Assembly (NCBI GenBank): GCA_002438345.1
Contig: DJUJ01000040.1
Coordinates: forward strand, 9,781-15,354
Direction: 5' to 3'
Source of the DNA: Paenibacillus sp. UBA6285
Lineage (GTDB): Bacteria > Bacillota > Bacilli > Paenibacillales > Paenibacillaceae
Length of the DNA stretch: 5,574 nt
Each line of letters opens with the position of its first letter. Position 1 is the first letter of the stretch. The notes below the pieces were generated by a model. It had not been told where the DNA came from. It ran no database searches and saw only the letters and a program-made list of their open reading frames with translations. This document shows, one piece after another, positions 1 through 5,574 of the stretch. The position numbers and the translations under genes were made by a program.

Positions 1-70
1 AAACGCTTACCGTCCTTATAAGGACGCCGAAGGCATTTATACTTGTATATTGTAGAGAAAGACCTTTTGA

Positions 71-107
71 ATTTCAATATTCCTTGAATTGGAATGCTCA
101 TTGAAAT
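71..107. repeat. Imperfect inverted repeat upstream of the kinase promoter
   Basis: The arms ATTTCAAT (71-78) and ATTGAAAT (100-107) are exact reverse complements. Inside them ATTCC (79-83) pairs with GGAAT (91-95) around a 7-base loop, leaving GCTC (96-99) unpaired. A short outer pairing, TTTGA (66-70) with TCAAA (114-118), could extend the structure. No T-run follows on either strand, so it is not a standard terminator. The right arm ends just before the proposed -35 box at 111-116, which would suit an operator for a DNA-binding regulator. The pairing is read directly from the sequence; the operator role is inference. The region is A/T-rich, so chance pairing is possible. Confidence 0.35.
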
Positions 108-110
108 GTC

Positions 111-139
111 TTTTCAAATGTGAGGGCAAAAGGTATGAT
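111..139 (+). promoter_or_regulatory. Candidate sigma-A promoter for the kinase-rluF pair
   Basis: TTTTCA (111-116; 4 of 6 match to TTGACA) is followed by a 17-bp spacer and TATGAT (134-139; 5 of 6 match to TATAAT). Transcription would begin near base 146, giving a leader of about 48 bases before the TTG start at 194. This is the best -35/-10 pair I could find between the left edge and the kinase. Read-through from an upstream gene cannot be excluded, because the window begins only 193 bases before the kinase. Confidence 0.4.
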
Positions 140-175
140 GTTTATTGAAGGGCCCGCAAGGATTTACCAGTGGAT

Positions 176-184
176 AAGAGGTGA
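176..184 (+). promoter_or_regulatory. Ribosome binding site that fixes the TTG start of the kinase
   Basis: AAGAGGTGA is a near-complete match to the Shine-Dalgarno consensus AAGGAGGTGA. It lies 9 bases before the TTG at 194, and this spacing makes the TTG the convincing start even though it is a rare initiation codon. No comparable site stands before a nearby in-frame ATG. Confidence 0.75.
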
Positions 185-193
185 ACAAACAGT

Positions 194-2521
194 TTGTCCA
201 TAAAGACAAAACTATCTGCTATTATTTTTGGGGCGGTGTTGCTAATTTTAGCACTGAACCTGACATTTAACCTTTATGCCGCCCAAAACAATCTACGGAA
301 TGAAAGCATTAATAATATGCAACTAACCGCTATGCAAATGGCCGTTTCTGTAGAACAAAGTAACTATAGCTCTAACTATGTAGAATATCAAATTGCGCAT
401 AATTTAAGGATGGCGGCTATCTTTGCCTCCGAGGAACTGGATCCAGATTATAAGAATGTGACGAATGAAGAACTTAGGGCCCTAACTTCCAAGGTGGGCG
501 TGTCTAATATTTCAATTCTGGTAAAGACTGATAACGATATCGTAGTAGCAAGGTCTTCGGTACCTAGTGATATTGGGATGTCCACAAAAGACTGGGGGTA
601 CTGGTATCTAGCCTTTTTGGAGTTATTCGATAATCAGGAAGTATCCGTGGGTCAGGGACAGGCCCTGAACCATTTTTGGTCAGGCCCATTTGAATATTCA
701 ACCTACAATCCCGGTTTCATTGAGAAGTGGGGTTATTATCGTGATGAAGCAAGTAACTACATCATTAATCCTGTTATTGTCAACACGGAAGCCAGCGATT
801 ATGTCAAAATCACTAATCCCGATCAAATTGTAGCGCGGACCAAAGAAGCTAATCCTGGGATTTTAGAACTCACTGGATTTAACCCAGTAACATTTGGTTC
901 AGCAAGTATGAAGGCTGACGGAAGTGACACAATGAATAAGAAACTTGGTAACCGCCCCATTAAGTATGGCACCTATACTTATGGTAATGTGGAGCAGGAT
1001 AGAGCGGCGATTCTATTGGCTCAGGAGAAGCAGAAGCCGGTTACACTGGATACGAGAGTACATGGGACAAGAGTGCTCAAAAGCTTCATTCCTATCCATT
1101 CTCCTGGACTGAAAGCTTATGTGATCGGTGTCGTTTTGGATTACTCTGTGATTTCATCTGTGGTTCATGAACAACTAATCAATAATCTGACAACGTCACT
1201 GTTATTACTTACATTATTCTTGTTATGTAGTTACATACTGTCTGGATTTGTTACTCGTCCTATTCAGGCAATACTTGCTAAAGTGAACGATGTAGCCAAA
1301 GGTAAATTCGAGCCTCCGCTAAAGGTAACTAGTCGGGATGAGTTAGGCCAATTGGCACTGCGAATCAACGCTATGACCGCTCACCTTATGCAGCGCACCA
1401 ATCGGCTCAAACAGACACTGGAAGAGAACCGAGCGGTTAAGGAGCATCTGGAATCCGTGATTAACGGAACCTCCGATGCTATTCATACGATGGATATGGA
1501 CGGTCGAATCACTAGCACGAACAGAGCCTTCGAAGAACTGTATGGATGGAGTGCTAGAGAGGTGCTAGGCAATATGCCATACCTTGTGCCCGCGCCAGCG
1601 CTTAAGCAAGAGGAAGAGAGGCTTAATGCGTTAAGGAGTGGCGCGGTTCTGCCGCCGATTGAAACAGTAAGACTTAAACGTGACGGAACAATAGTTGAAG
1701 TTAGTGTTAGTACCTCGGTGATTCGTGATGAAGAGGGGTATCCACATTCCTTTATTCACGTTTCGCGTGATATGACGGAACGTAACCGTATGGAAGAACT
1801 GCTTAGACGCTCTGAGAAGCTGACCACAGTAGGTCAATTGGCCGCGGGAGTAGCTCATGAGATTCGTAATCCTCTTACGACACTAAAAGGATTTCTGCAA
1901 CTTCAACAAGAGAAGCAGCTTTTGGTCCCACTCCATATTGAGCTGATGTTATCCGAGCTCGAGCGGATTAATCTGATCGTAAGTGAATTTTTGATTTTGG
2001 CCAAGCCTCAAGCTGTTCATTTCCAGGAAAAAGATGTGCGGAACATCCTTGGCGATGTGGTTTCTCTATTAGACAGTCAAGCCCATTTGTTTGGGATTCA
2101 GTTTAGTGCTGCGTTCTCTGAACATCCATCTACTGTACATTGTGAAGTGAACCAGCTAAAGCAGGTGTTTATTAACATCGTCAAAAATGCAATTGAGGCT
2201 ATGCCTGATGGTGGTGTGATTTCAATGGAGTTAAGAAATACCATGGATTCTGTCTTCATTCTTATTTCAGATCAAGGCGAAGGAATTCCTAAGGATATAT
2301 TGCCTAAGCTAGGTGAACCCTTCTTCACCAATAAGGAGTCGGGAACAGGCTTAGGGCTAATGATTAGCCAACGTATTATTCAGGCTCATAAGGGGCATTT
2401 GGAAATACAAAGTGAAGTGGGTCAAGGGACAACCGTTATGATCAAGCTGCCTGCAGCCGGCACGTTTACCCCTTGGCTTAATATTAAGGATGAACGGAGT
2501 GAAGGACAACGTGAGAATTAA
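194..2521 (+). CDS. Membrane-bound PAS sensor histidine kinase, sporulation-kinase type
   Basis: This is a 775-residue sensor kinase. A membrane segment at about residues 8-29 is followed by an extracytoplasmic domain of about 300 residues and a second membrane segment at about 334-354. HAMP (about 353-405), PAS (about 418-535) and a HisKA/HATPase core follow. The H-box [16 protein letters not shown] carries the likely phosphoacceptor His555. The N-box holds Asn665, the G1 box is DQGEGIP from residue 693, and the G2 box GTGLGL starts at 717, so all catalytic motifs are intact. The H-box and the following SELERI...LAKPQ segment resemble Bacillus KinA/KinE-type kinases that phosphorylate Spo0F, so entry into sporulation is a likely target, though this is inferred. 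No response regulator is adjacent, which also fits an orphan phosphorelay kinase. The outer domain looks Cache-like (a VLKSFIPI...[10 protein letters not shown] stretch before the second membrane segment), but I cannot name a ligand. The TTG start is set by the ribosome binding site at 176-184. The 3' end overlaps rluF. Confidence 0.93.
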   Translation: MSIKTKLSAIIFGAVLLILALNLTFNLYAAQNNLRNESINNMQLTAMQMAVSVEQSNYSSNYVEYQIAHNLRMAAIFASEELDPDYKNVTNEELRALTSKVGVSNISILVKTDNDIVVARSSVPSDIGMSTKDWGYWYLAFLELFDNQEVSVGQGQALNHFWSGPFEYSTYNPGFIEKWGYYRDEASNYIINPVIVNTEASDYVKITNPDQIVARTKEANPGILELTGFNPVTFGSASMKADGSDTMNKKLGNRPIKYGTYTYGNVEQDRAAILLAQEKQKPVTLDTRVHGTRVLKSFIPIHSPGLKAYVIGVVLDYSVISSVVHEQLINNLTTSLLLLTLFLLCSYILSGFVTRPIQAILAKVNDVAKGKFEPPLKVTSRDELGQLALRINAMTAHLMQRTNRLKQTLEENRAVKEHLESVINGTSDAIHTMDMDGRITSTNRAFEELYGWSAREVLGNMPYLVPAPALKQEEERLNALRSGAVLPPIETVRLKRDGTIVEVSVSTSVIRDEEGYPHSFIHVSRDMTERNRMEELLRRSEKLTTVGQLAAGVAHEIRNPLTTLKGFLQLQQEKQLLVPLHIELMLSELERINLIVSEFLILAKPQAVHFQEKDVRNILGDVVSLLDSQAHLFGIQFSAAFSEHPSTVHCEVNQLKQVFINIVKNAIEAMPDGGVISMELRNTMDSVFILISDQGEGIPKDILPKLGEPFFTNKESGTGLGLMISQRIIQAHKGHLEIQSEVGQGTTVMIKLPAAGTFTPWLNIKDERSEGQREN
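2486..2490 (+). promoter_or_regulatory. Ribosome binding site for rluF inside the kinase gene
   Basis: AAGGA lies 8 bases before the GTG at 2499, within the last codons of the kinase. It abuts the ATG at 2490, which makes that ATG unlikely as a start. A second purine-rich stretch (GGAGTGAAGGA, 2496-2506) precedes another in-frame GTG at 2511, so the choice between the two GTG codons is not settled. Confidence 0.5.
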
Positions 2522-3212
2522 TAAATTCATCAGTGAGACAGGTTACTGTTCACGCCGTGAAGCAGACAAGCTGGTGGAAGGTGGTAGAGTTACGATCAAC
2601 GGAGAACCTGCTGTGCTTGGCAGTCAGGCCGTTCCAGGCGATGATGTGCGAATAGATGGTGTAGCACTTGAAACATCAAGCCAGACGGTTTACATTGCGC
2701 TAAACAAGCCAGTAGGTATTACTTCAACCACAGAACAGCATATTAAGGGGAATATTGTCGATTTTGTAGGTCATCATGAGCGAATATTCCCGATTGGACG
2801 ATTGGATAAGGATTCGGAAGGATTGATTTTGCTTACCAATGATGGAGACATCGTTAACAAGATTTTACGGGCTGAAGGCCGGCATGAAAAAGAGTATGTA
2901 GTTACTGTGGACAGACCGATTACGCCATCATTTATTACCGGCATGTCTAGCGGCGTAAAGATATTAGGTGAGAAGACGCTGCCTTGTGAGGTCACTCGTA
3001 TTACAGAGCGTGTATTCCGTATTATTTTGACTGAGGGTAAGAATCGTCAGATTCGTCGTATGTGTAGTGCTTTTGGCTACGAGGTTAGAAAGCTGCAACG
3101 CATTCGGATTATGAATATTCGTCTAGGAGCATTACAAACAGGAGAATGGCGTGAGTTGTCTGCTGAAGAGAAACAAGAACTTGGAGCTACCCTGAACTAC
3201 AAACTTCTATAG
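2499..3212 (+). CDS. rluF: 23S rRNA pseudouridine synthase, RluF type
   Basis: This enzyme of the RsuA/RluB/RluE/RluF family isomerises uridine to pseudouridine in RNA. The closest match I recognise is E. coli RluF (23S rRNA U2604), with near-identical blocks such as [48 protein letters not shown] and GEWR. An N-terminal S4 RNA-binding domain (residues about 5-54, starting [20 protein letters not shown]) precedes the catalytic domain. Asp103 in GRLDKDS is the expected catalytic nucleophile, and the [10 protein letters not shown] motif (179-188) is intact. At 237 residues it lacks the basic C-terminal tail of the E. coli enzyme. I chose GTG 2499 for its spaced AAGGA site; ATG 2490 and GTG 2511 are the alternatives, and all keep the whole S4 domain. 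It overlaps the kinase end by 23 bases, so translational coupling is likely. Family assignment is firm; the exact target uridine in this organism is inferred. Confidence 0.93.
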   Translation: MKDNVRINKFISETGYCSRREADKLVEGGRVTINGEPAVLGSQAVPGDDVRIDGVALETSSQTVYIALNKPVGITSTTEQHIKGNIVDFVGHHERIFPIGRLDKDSEGLILLTNDGDIVNKILRAEGRHEKEYVVTVDRPITPSFITGMSSGVKILGEKTLPCEVTRITERVFRIILTEGKNRQIRRMCSAFGYEVRKLQRIRIMNIRLGALQTGEWRELSAEEKQELGATLNYKLL

Positions 3213-3255
3213 TCTAGAAGAGATACTGGCCTAGGCGTGAATACTATTTATCAAA

Positions 3256-3297
3256 AAAGAGCTGTTCCATCGGTCTAAGACCTTGGGACAGCTCTTT
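3256..3297. terminator. Bidirectional intrinsic terminator between rluF and motB
   Basis: A 13-bp stem pairs AAAGAGCTGTTCC (3256-3268) with GGGACAGCTCTTT (3285-3297), with one G-U pair when read as + strand RNA. The 16-base loop contains a nested hairpin, GGTC (3272-3275) with GACC (3279-3282). On the - strand the stem runs into six T residues (complement of 3253-3258), a good tract for ending motAB transcripts 22 bases after the motB stop. On the + strand only a short T-rich tail follows (TTTATGCTT), so rluF termination may be weaker. The position between two convergent genes fits a shared terminator. Confidence 0.85.
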
Positions 3298-3318
3298 ATG
3301 CTTGTAATACGATAACCA

Positions 3319-4137
3319 TTATTCATCAGAAGGAGCAATACCTGAGAACTCTTTGGTTTCTTGATATTTACGAATAATGGATACTTCAACCCGACGGTTC
3401 TTACTTCGTCCAACAGCAGTAGTATTTTCAGAAATGGGGTGGTACTCCCCGTATCCAATCGCACTAAATTTCCGTGGATTCAGGTTCGTATTCGTTAGCA
3501 AGATCTTCATGAACTGAAGGGCGCGATCCGCGCTCAGGTCCCAGTTGGAAGAATAGTTGCTATTAGAGATAGGGATATTATCGGTATGTCCTTGTACGAC
3601 TACATCATAATCCGGGAATTGCTGCAGCATGGTTGAGATGGACTTTGCTAATTGCCGAGAATCATCTTTAACTACAGCCTGTCCGGAAGCGAACAATGCG
3701 TTATCACTTATCGTAATCATAAGCTGAGACTGATTGAGCTTAGTACTGAGCAGATCCGTAAGGCCGTTCTTGCTGATATATTGATCAAACTGCTTCTTAA
3801 GCTTCTCTAAATCCTCTTGTTCCTTTTGCCGCAGTTTAGCCATTTCTGTTTCTTCGTTTTTCTTGGTTACTGATTTATCCATTTGATCATTTTTTCCTAA
3901 ATCCTCTTGACTCTTAGATGGCATTGCCGCCCGCTCTTCAAGAACACCTGTACCGCCATTAAGAGCGGAACTGAAGGCTTGACTCATCTCTTCGAATTTT
4001 TTGGCATCCGTTGCACTCATAGAATACATTACGATAAACAATGCTACCAGAAGGGTCATAAGGTCAGAATAAGGCAGTAGCCACGATTCATCGGCGTGTT
4101 CTTCATGCTCTTCGTGTCGTCTAGTCTTTTTGCTCAC
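3319..4137 (-). CDS. motB: Flagellar motor stator protein MotB
   Basis: MotB anchors the stator to peptidoglycan and, with MotA, forms the ion channel that drives the flagellar motor. The 272-residue product has a charged cytoplasmic N-terminus, then a single membrane helix (about 19-41) opening with the PYSD motif. Asp25 of that motif is the ion-binding residue, equivalent to Asp24 of B. subtilis MotB. A GGTGVL segment follows, then a highly charged probable coiled coil (about 80-122). The OmpA-like peptidoglycan-binding domain (about 140-258) shows GHTDN, NWDLSADRA and GRSKNRRVEV. Similarity to B. subtilis MotB rather than MotS suggests proton coupling, but this is inference. I start it at GTG 4137, 9 bases after a perfect AAGGAGG; the in-frame ATG at 4161 lies upstream of that site and would add 8 basic residues. 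The start overlaps the motA end by 17 bases. Confidence 0.95.
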   Translation of the reverse strand: MSKKTRRHEEHEEHADESWLLPYSDLMTLLVALFIVMYSMSATDAKKFEEMSQAFSSALNGGTGVLEERAAMPSKSQEDLGKNDQMDKSVTKKNEETEMAKLRQKEQEDLEKLKKQFDQYISKNGLTDLLSTKLNQSQLMITISDNALFASGQAVVKDDSRQLAKSISTMLQQFPDYDVVVQGHTDNIPISNSNYSSNWDLSADRALQFMKILLTNTNLNPRKFSAIGYGEYHPISENTTAVGRSKNRRVEVSIIRKYQETKEFSGIAPSDE

Positions 4138-4924
4138 CCGATCCACCCTCCTTCTTATCATTTAACTTAGCTCGTTCCGAAGGTGTTAGGAAGACAGCAA
4201 GCTTCTGATTGATGGCAATAGTGGATACACCGGATTGTATGGACAAGAGACCTTCGACCATCATCATTCGAACTTCAATTTCTCGTTTGGAAAGTCGTTT
4301 TAGCTTATTGGCAATAGGATGCCATAATACGTAACCTGTAAAGATACCGAGTAGTGTCGCGATGAAAGCAGCCCCGATTGCTGCAGCCAATTTGTTCATA
4401 TCACTCATATCAGCCAGAGCGGCGATAAGTCCGATAACTGCCCCGAGTACACCAAGGGTAGGAGCGTACATACCTGCCTGTGAGAAAATGAGTGCCCCTG
4501 CTTTATGTCTATCCTCTGTGGCGTGGATATCCTCCATGAGAACATCGCGGACAAAATCCTGATCATTCCCATCAATAATCATCCGCATGCCATTTCTGAG
4601 GAAGTTATCTTCTATTTCATCGACTTTAGACTCAAGAGCCAGCAGACCTTCACGCCGTGTAATAGAAGCCCATTCCATGAACATAGTAATTAATTCGGGT
4701 TTACTGATTAATTTCTTTTTGATAAAAATCATTTTAAACAGACTTGGAATCTTTTTGTCCTCCGAGAATGGAAAGGCCATGAAGATGGAAGCCGCTGTAC
4801 CCACTAAGATAATAACGTAAGCAGCGGGTGTAGCCAAAGCGTGAAGAGGAGCGTGCTTGAGGATCATGCCCCAAATTACTGCAACTAGACCAAAAATTAA
4901 ACCGAGTATTGTTGAAATTTCCAT
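4121..4924 (-). CDS. motA: Flagellar motor stator protein MotA
   Basis: MotA is the integral membrane stator subunit that surrounds MotB and transmits torque to the FliG rotor ring. The 267-residue product (270 in B. subtilis) has four membrane segments: about 2-20, 33-51, 155-171 and 180-201. A large cytoplasmic loop lies between the second and third. The loop carries ITRREGLLALE, with Arg90 and Glu98 at the positions known to interact with FliG in E. coli MotA. The third segment has APTLGVLGAVIGLIAAL with the conserved Pro155, and the fourth ends in GYVLWHPIANKLKR with Pro203. These blocks match B. subtilis MotA closely and MotP poorly, favouring proton over sodium use. I start at ATG 4924, preceded by GAGGT (4930-4934) and matching the usual MotA N-terminus. 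The frame stays open to an ATG at 5047, but those 41 extra residues look unlike the family. First gene of the motA-motB operon. Confidence 0.96.
   Translation of the reverse strand: MEISTILGLIFGLVAVIWGMILKHAPLHALATPAAYVIILVGTAASIFMAFPFSEDKKIPSLFKMIFIKKKLISKPELITMFMEWASITRREGLLALESKVDEIEDNFLRNGMRMIIDGNDQDFVRDVLMEDIHATEDRHKAGALIFSQAGMYAPTLGVLGAVIGLIAALADMSDMNKLAAAIGAAFIATLLGIFTGYVLWHPIANKLKRLSKREIEVRMMMVEGLLSIQSGVSTIAINQKLAVFLTPSERAKLNDKKEGGSGEQKD
4147..4153 (-). promoter_or_regulatory. Ribosome binding site of motB inside motA
   Basis: AAGGAGG on the - strand is a perfect Shine-Dalgarno core, 9 bases before the GTG at 4137. It lies within the last codons of motA, so motB initiation is probably coupled to termination of motA translation, which would help keep the MotA and MotB amounts in step. 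Confidence 0.8.
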
Positions 4925-4943
4925 TATGCACCTCGTCCATGAG

Positions 4944-4949
4944 ATTATA
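4944..4949 (-). promoter_or_regulatory. Possible -10 box for motAB
   Basis: A perfect TATAAT reads on the - strand 19 bases before the motA ATG. No acceptable -35 box is found 15-18 bp upstream, where the sequence is G/C-rich (CGCGGC). Transcription from here would leave a leader of only a dozen or so bases. A sigma-D-like alternative further upstream is noted in the findings. Confidence is low for either. Confidence 0.25.
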
Positions 4950-5055
4950 AGATGTGTTTCGACAAAGCCGCGTATATCATCCTTGAAACGGCGGCAGGGC
5001 ACTCTGTACGAAACCGAATAACGTATATTCTTATTTATCGACATCATTCCGTTTT

Positions 5056-5082
5056 TTGTGAAGTCATTTTTTCGGCTATAAT
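5056..5082 (+). promoter_or_regulatory. Candidate sigma-A promoter for the small acidic protein
   Basis: A perfect TATAAT (5077-5082) has TTGTGA (5056-5061; 4 of 6 match to TTGACA) upstream at a short 15-bp spacing, inside a T-rich stretch. Transcription would start near 5089, giving a leader of 30-40 bases. The -10 box is strong; the -35 box is not. Confidence 0.45.
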
Positions 5083-5121
5083 GGATAAGGTAAGTAATTA
5101 TTCATCTGTGGAGAAAACGGA

Positions 5122-5424
5122 GTGATACATGTGGGTGTAAAGCATGGTAGAGATTACGGTGAAATCCTAACTGATTTGACCGAGGCTGTCGGACGAATTT
5201 CTGATGGGTACTTATTTTTTGAAATGGATCCAGTAGAGTGGCAAGAATTGCCGCAGGAATCCAAGCTGGAGGTATGGGAAGCGCTGGCTGAGGATCTTTT
5301 CTTCGCGCTGGGTAATGAACCGATGATTGAGGTGGGGAGCGGCGTTATCATATACGACAAGGACACGCACCGCATAAATATTTTAGTTGGAGAAGAGGAT
5401 TTAGCCTCTGTTGTTTTGATTTAA
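5122..5424 (+). CDS. Small acidic protein of unknown function
   Basis: I do not recognise this 100-residue protein. It is strongly acidic: 21 Asp/Glu against 6 Lys/Arg. It has no signal peptide, membrane helix or cysteine. The pattern suggests a mixed alpha/beta fold: an amphipathic start (about 10-25), a hydrophobic strand GYLFFEM, an acidic helix (about 45-63, WEALAEDLFFAL), then probable strands at GSGVIIYD and RINILVG and a hydrophobic C-terminal tail SVVLI. It is likely a soluble cytoplasmic protein. Two in-frame GTG codons each have a GGAG 8 bases upstream: 5122 (GGAG at 5110-5113) and 5131 (GGAG at 5119-5122). I give the longer form, but 5131 (97 residues) is equally possible. It is transcribed away from motA behind its own candidate promoter. 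Its coding appearance (regular codon use, ribosome binding site, promoter) makes it a likely real gene. Confidence 0.7.
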   Translation: MIHVGVKHGRDYGEILTDLTEAVGRISDGYLFFEMDPVEWQELPQESKLEVWEALAEDLFFALGNEPMIEVGSGVIIYDKDTHRINILVGEEDLASVVLI

Positions 5425-5450
5425 GAAGAGGGAATGGCGGGACGTAATTT

Positions 5451-5473
5451 GCCCGTAGTTAGTAGCCCGTGGT
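5451..5473 (+). repeat. Short direct repeat near the right edge
   Basis: GCCCGTAGT (5451-5459) and GCCCGTGGT (5465-5473) match at 8 of 9 positions, with start points 14 bases apart. A perfect TATAAT (5493-5498) follows 19 bases after the second copy. The arrangement could be a tandem regulator site ahead of a promoter for a gene beyond the window, but no good -35 box is visible and the repeat is short enough to be chance. Confidence 0.25.
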
Positions 5474-5574
5474 AAAATTGGTATAGCCGAGTTATAATCG
5501 CTGGGATTCTTGAATACATTTAATCGAAAATATTGCCTTTATCCTGGCACATCCCTTGGACCTCAGAAGCTAAA

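Noticed and set aside
1631..1858. Open frame on the - strand inside the kinase
   Set aside because: It is antisense to the conserved PAS and HisKA regions, has no ribosome binding site and no recognisable protein features.
2774..2995. Open frame on the - strand inside rluF
   Set aside because: It is a shadow of the conserved catalytic domain of rluF; no family resemblance.
4138..4161. MotB start at ATG 4161
   Set aside because: The perfect AAGGAGG lies downstream of this ATG and is correctly spaced for GTG 4137; the 8 extra residues are encoded partly by the ribosome binding site itself.
4362..4820. Three overlapping + strand open frames opposite motA
   Set aside because: All are antisense to highly conserved MotA blocks, with low-complexity Ala/Ser/Ile-rich translations and no start signals.
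4925..5047. In-frame extension of MotA by 41 residues to an ATG at 5047
   Set aside because: The added residues are unlike any MotA N-terminus, the ATG at 4924 has a GAGGT site and begins the first membrane helix as expected, and the extension would cover the likely promoter region.
5154..5375. Open frame on the - strand opposite the small acidic protein
   Set aside because: The + strand frame is longer, has spaced GGAG sites and a promoter; the reverse frame is Ser-rich, as expected of a shadow.
5438..5455. CGGG/CCCG hairpin after the small acidic gene as a terminator
   Set aside because: Only a 4-bp stem with a 10-base loop and no T-run follows, so it does not qualify as an intrinsic terminator.
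5434..5475. 13-codon + strand frame starting ATG 5434
   Set aside because: The purine-rich stretch before it is too close to act as a ribosome binding site, and the frame is too short to support.

Overview
The window looks like ordinary chromosome from an endospore-forming, flagellated Firmicute, most likely Paenibacillus or a close relative. This rests on four things: AAGGAGG-type ribosome binding sites with frequent TTG/GTG starts, a moderate G+C content, MotA/MotB proteins that read like the Bacillus stator proteins, and a histidine kinase whose phosphoacceptor region matches the Spo0F-directed sporulation kinases. The genus is an inference. I see no mobile element, CRISPR array, tRNA or rRNA.

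Layout. Bases 1-193 are a leader with a possible promoter (TTTTCA, 17 bp, TATGAT at 111-139) and inverted repeats. A membrane-bound PAS histidine kinase follows (194-2521, +, TTG start). Its end overlaps the start of an RluF-type 23S rRNA pseudouridine synthase (about 2499-3212, +), so the two form an overlapping pair. A strong hairpin at 3256-3297 separates this pair from the convergent motA-motB operon, which runs leftwards (motA 4924-4121, motB 4137-3319, overlapping by 17 bases). A divergent intergenic region (4925-5121) carries TATAAT boxes on both strands. To its right lies a small, very acidic protein of unknown function (5122-5424, +). The last 150 bases hold no gene I can support, only a short direct repeat and another TATAAT box.

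How the genes work together. MotA and MotB form the ion-driven stator of the flagellar motor and are expected to be made together by coupled translation. The kinase probably senses an extracellular or envelope signal and passes phosphate to a response regulator encoded elsewhere; its H-box suggests the Spo0F/Spo0A phosphorelay. RluF modifies 23S rRNA, and its link to the kinase is positional. The unknown acidic protein is divergent from motA, and nothing in its sequence ties it to motility.

I did not find a clearly new multi-gene system. The points most worth a second look are the sensor domain of the orphan kinase, the kinase-rluF overlap, the small acidic protein, and the repeats near the left and right edges.
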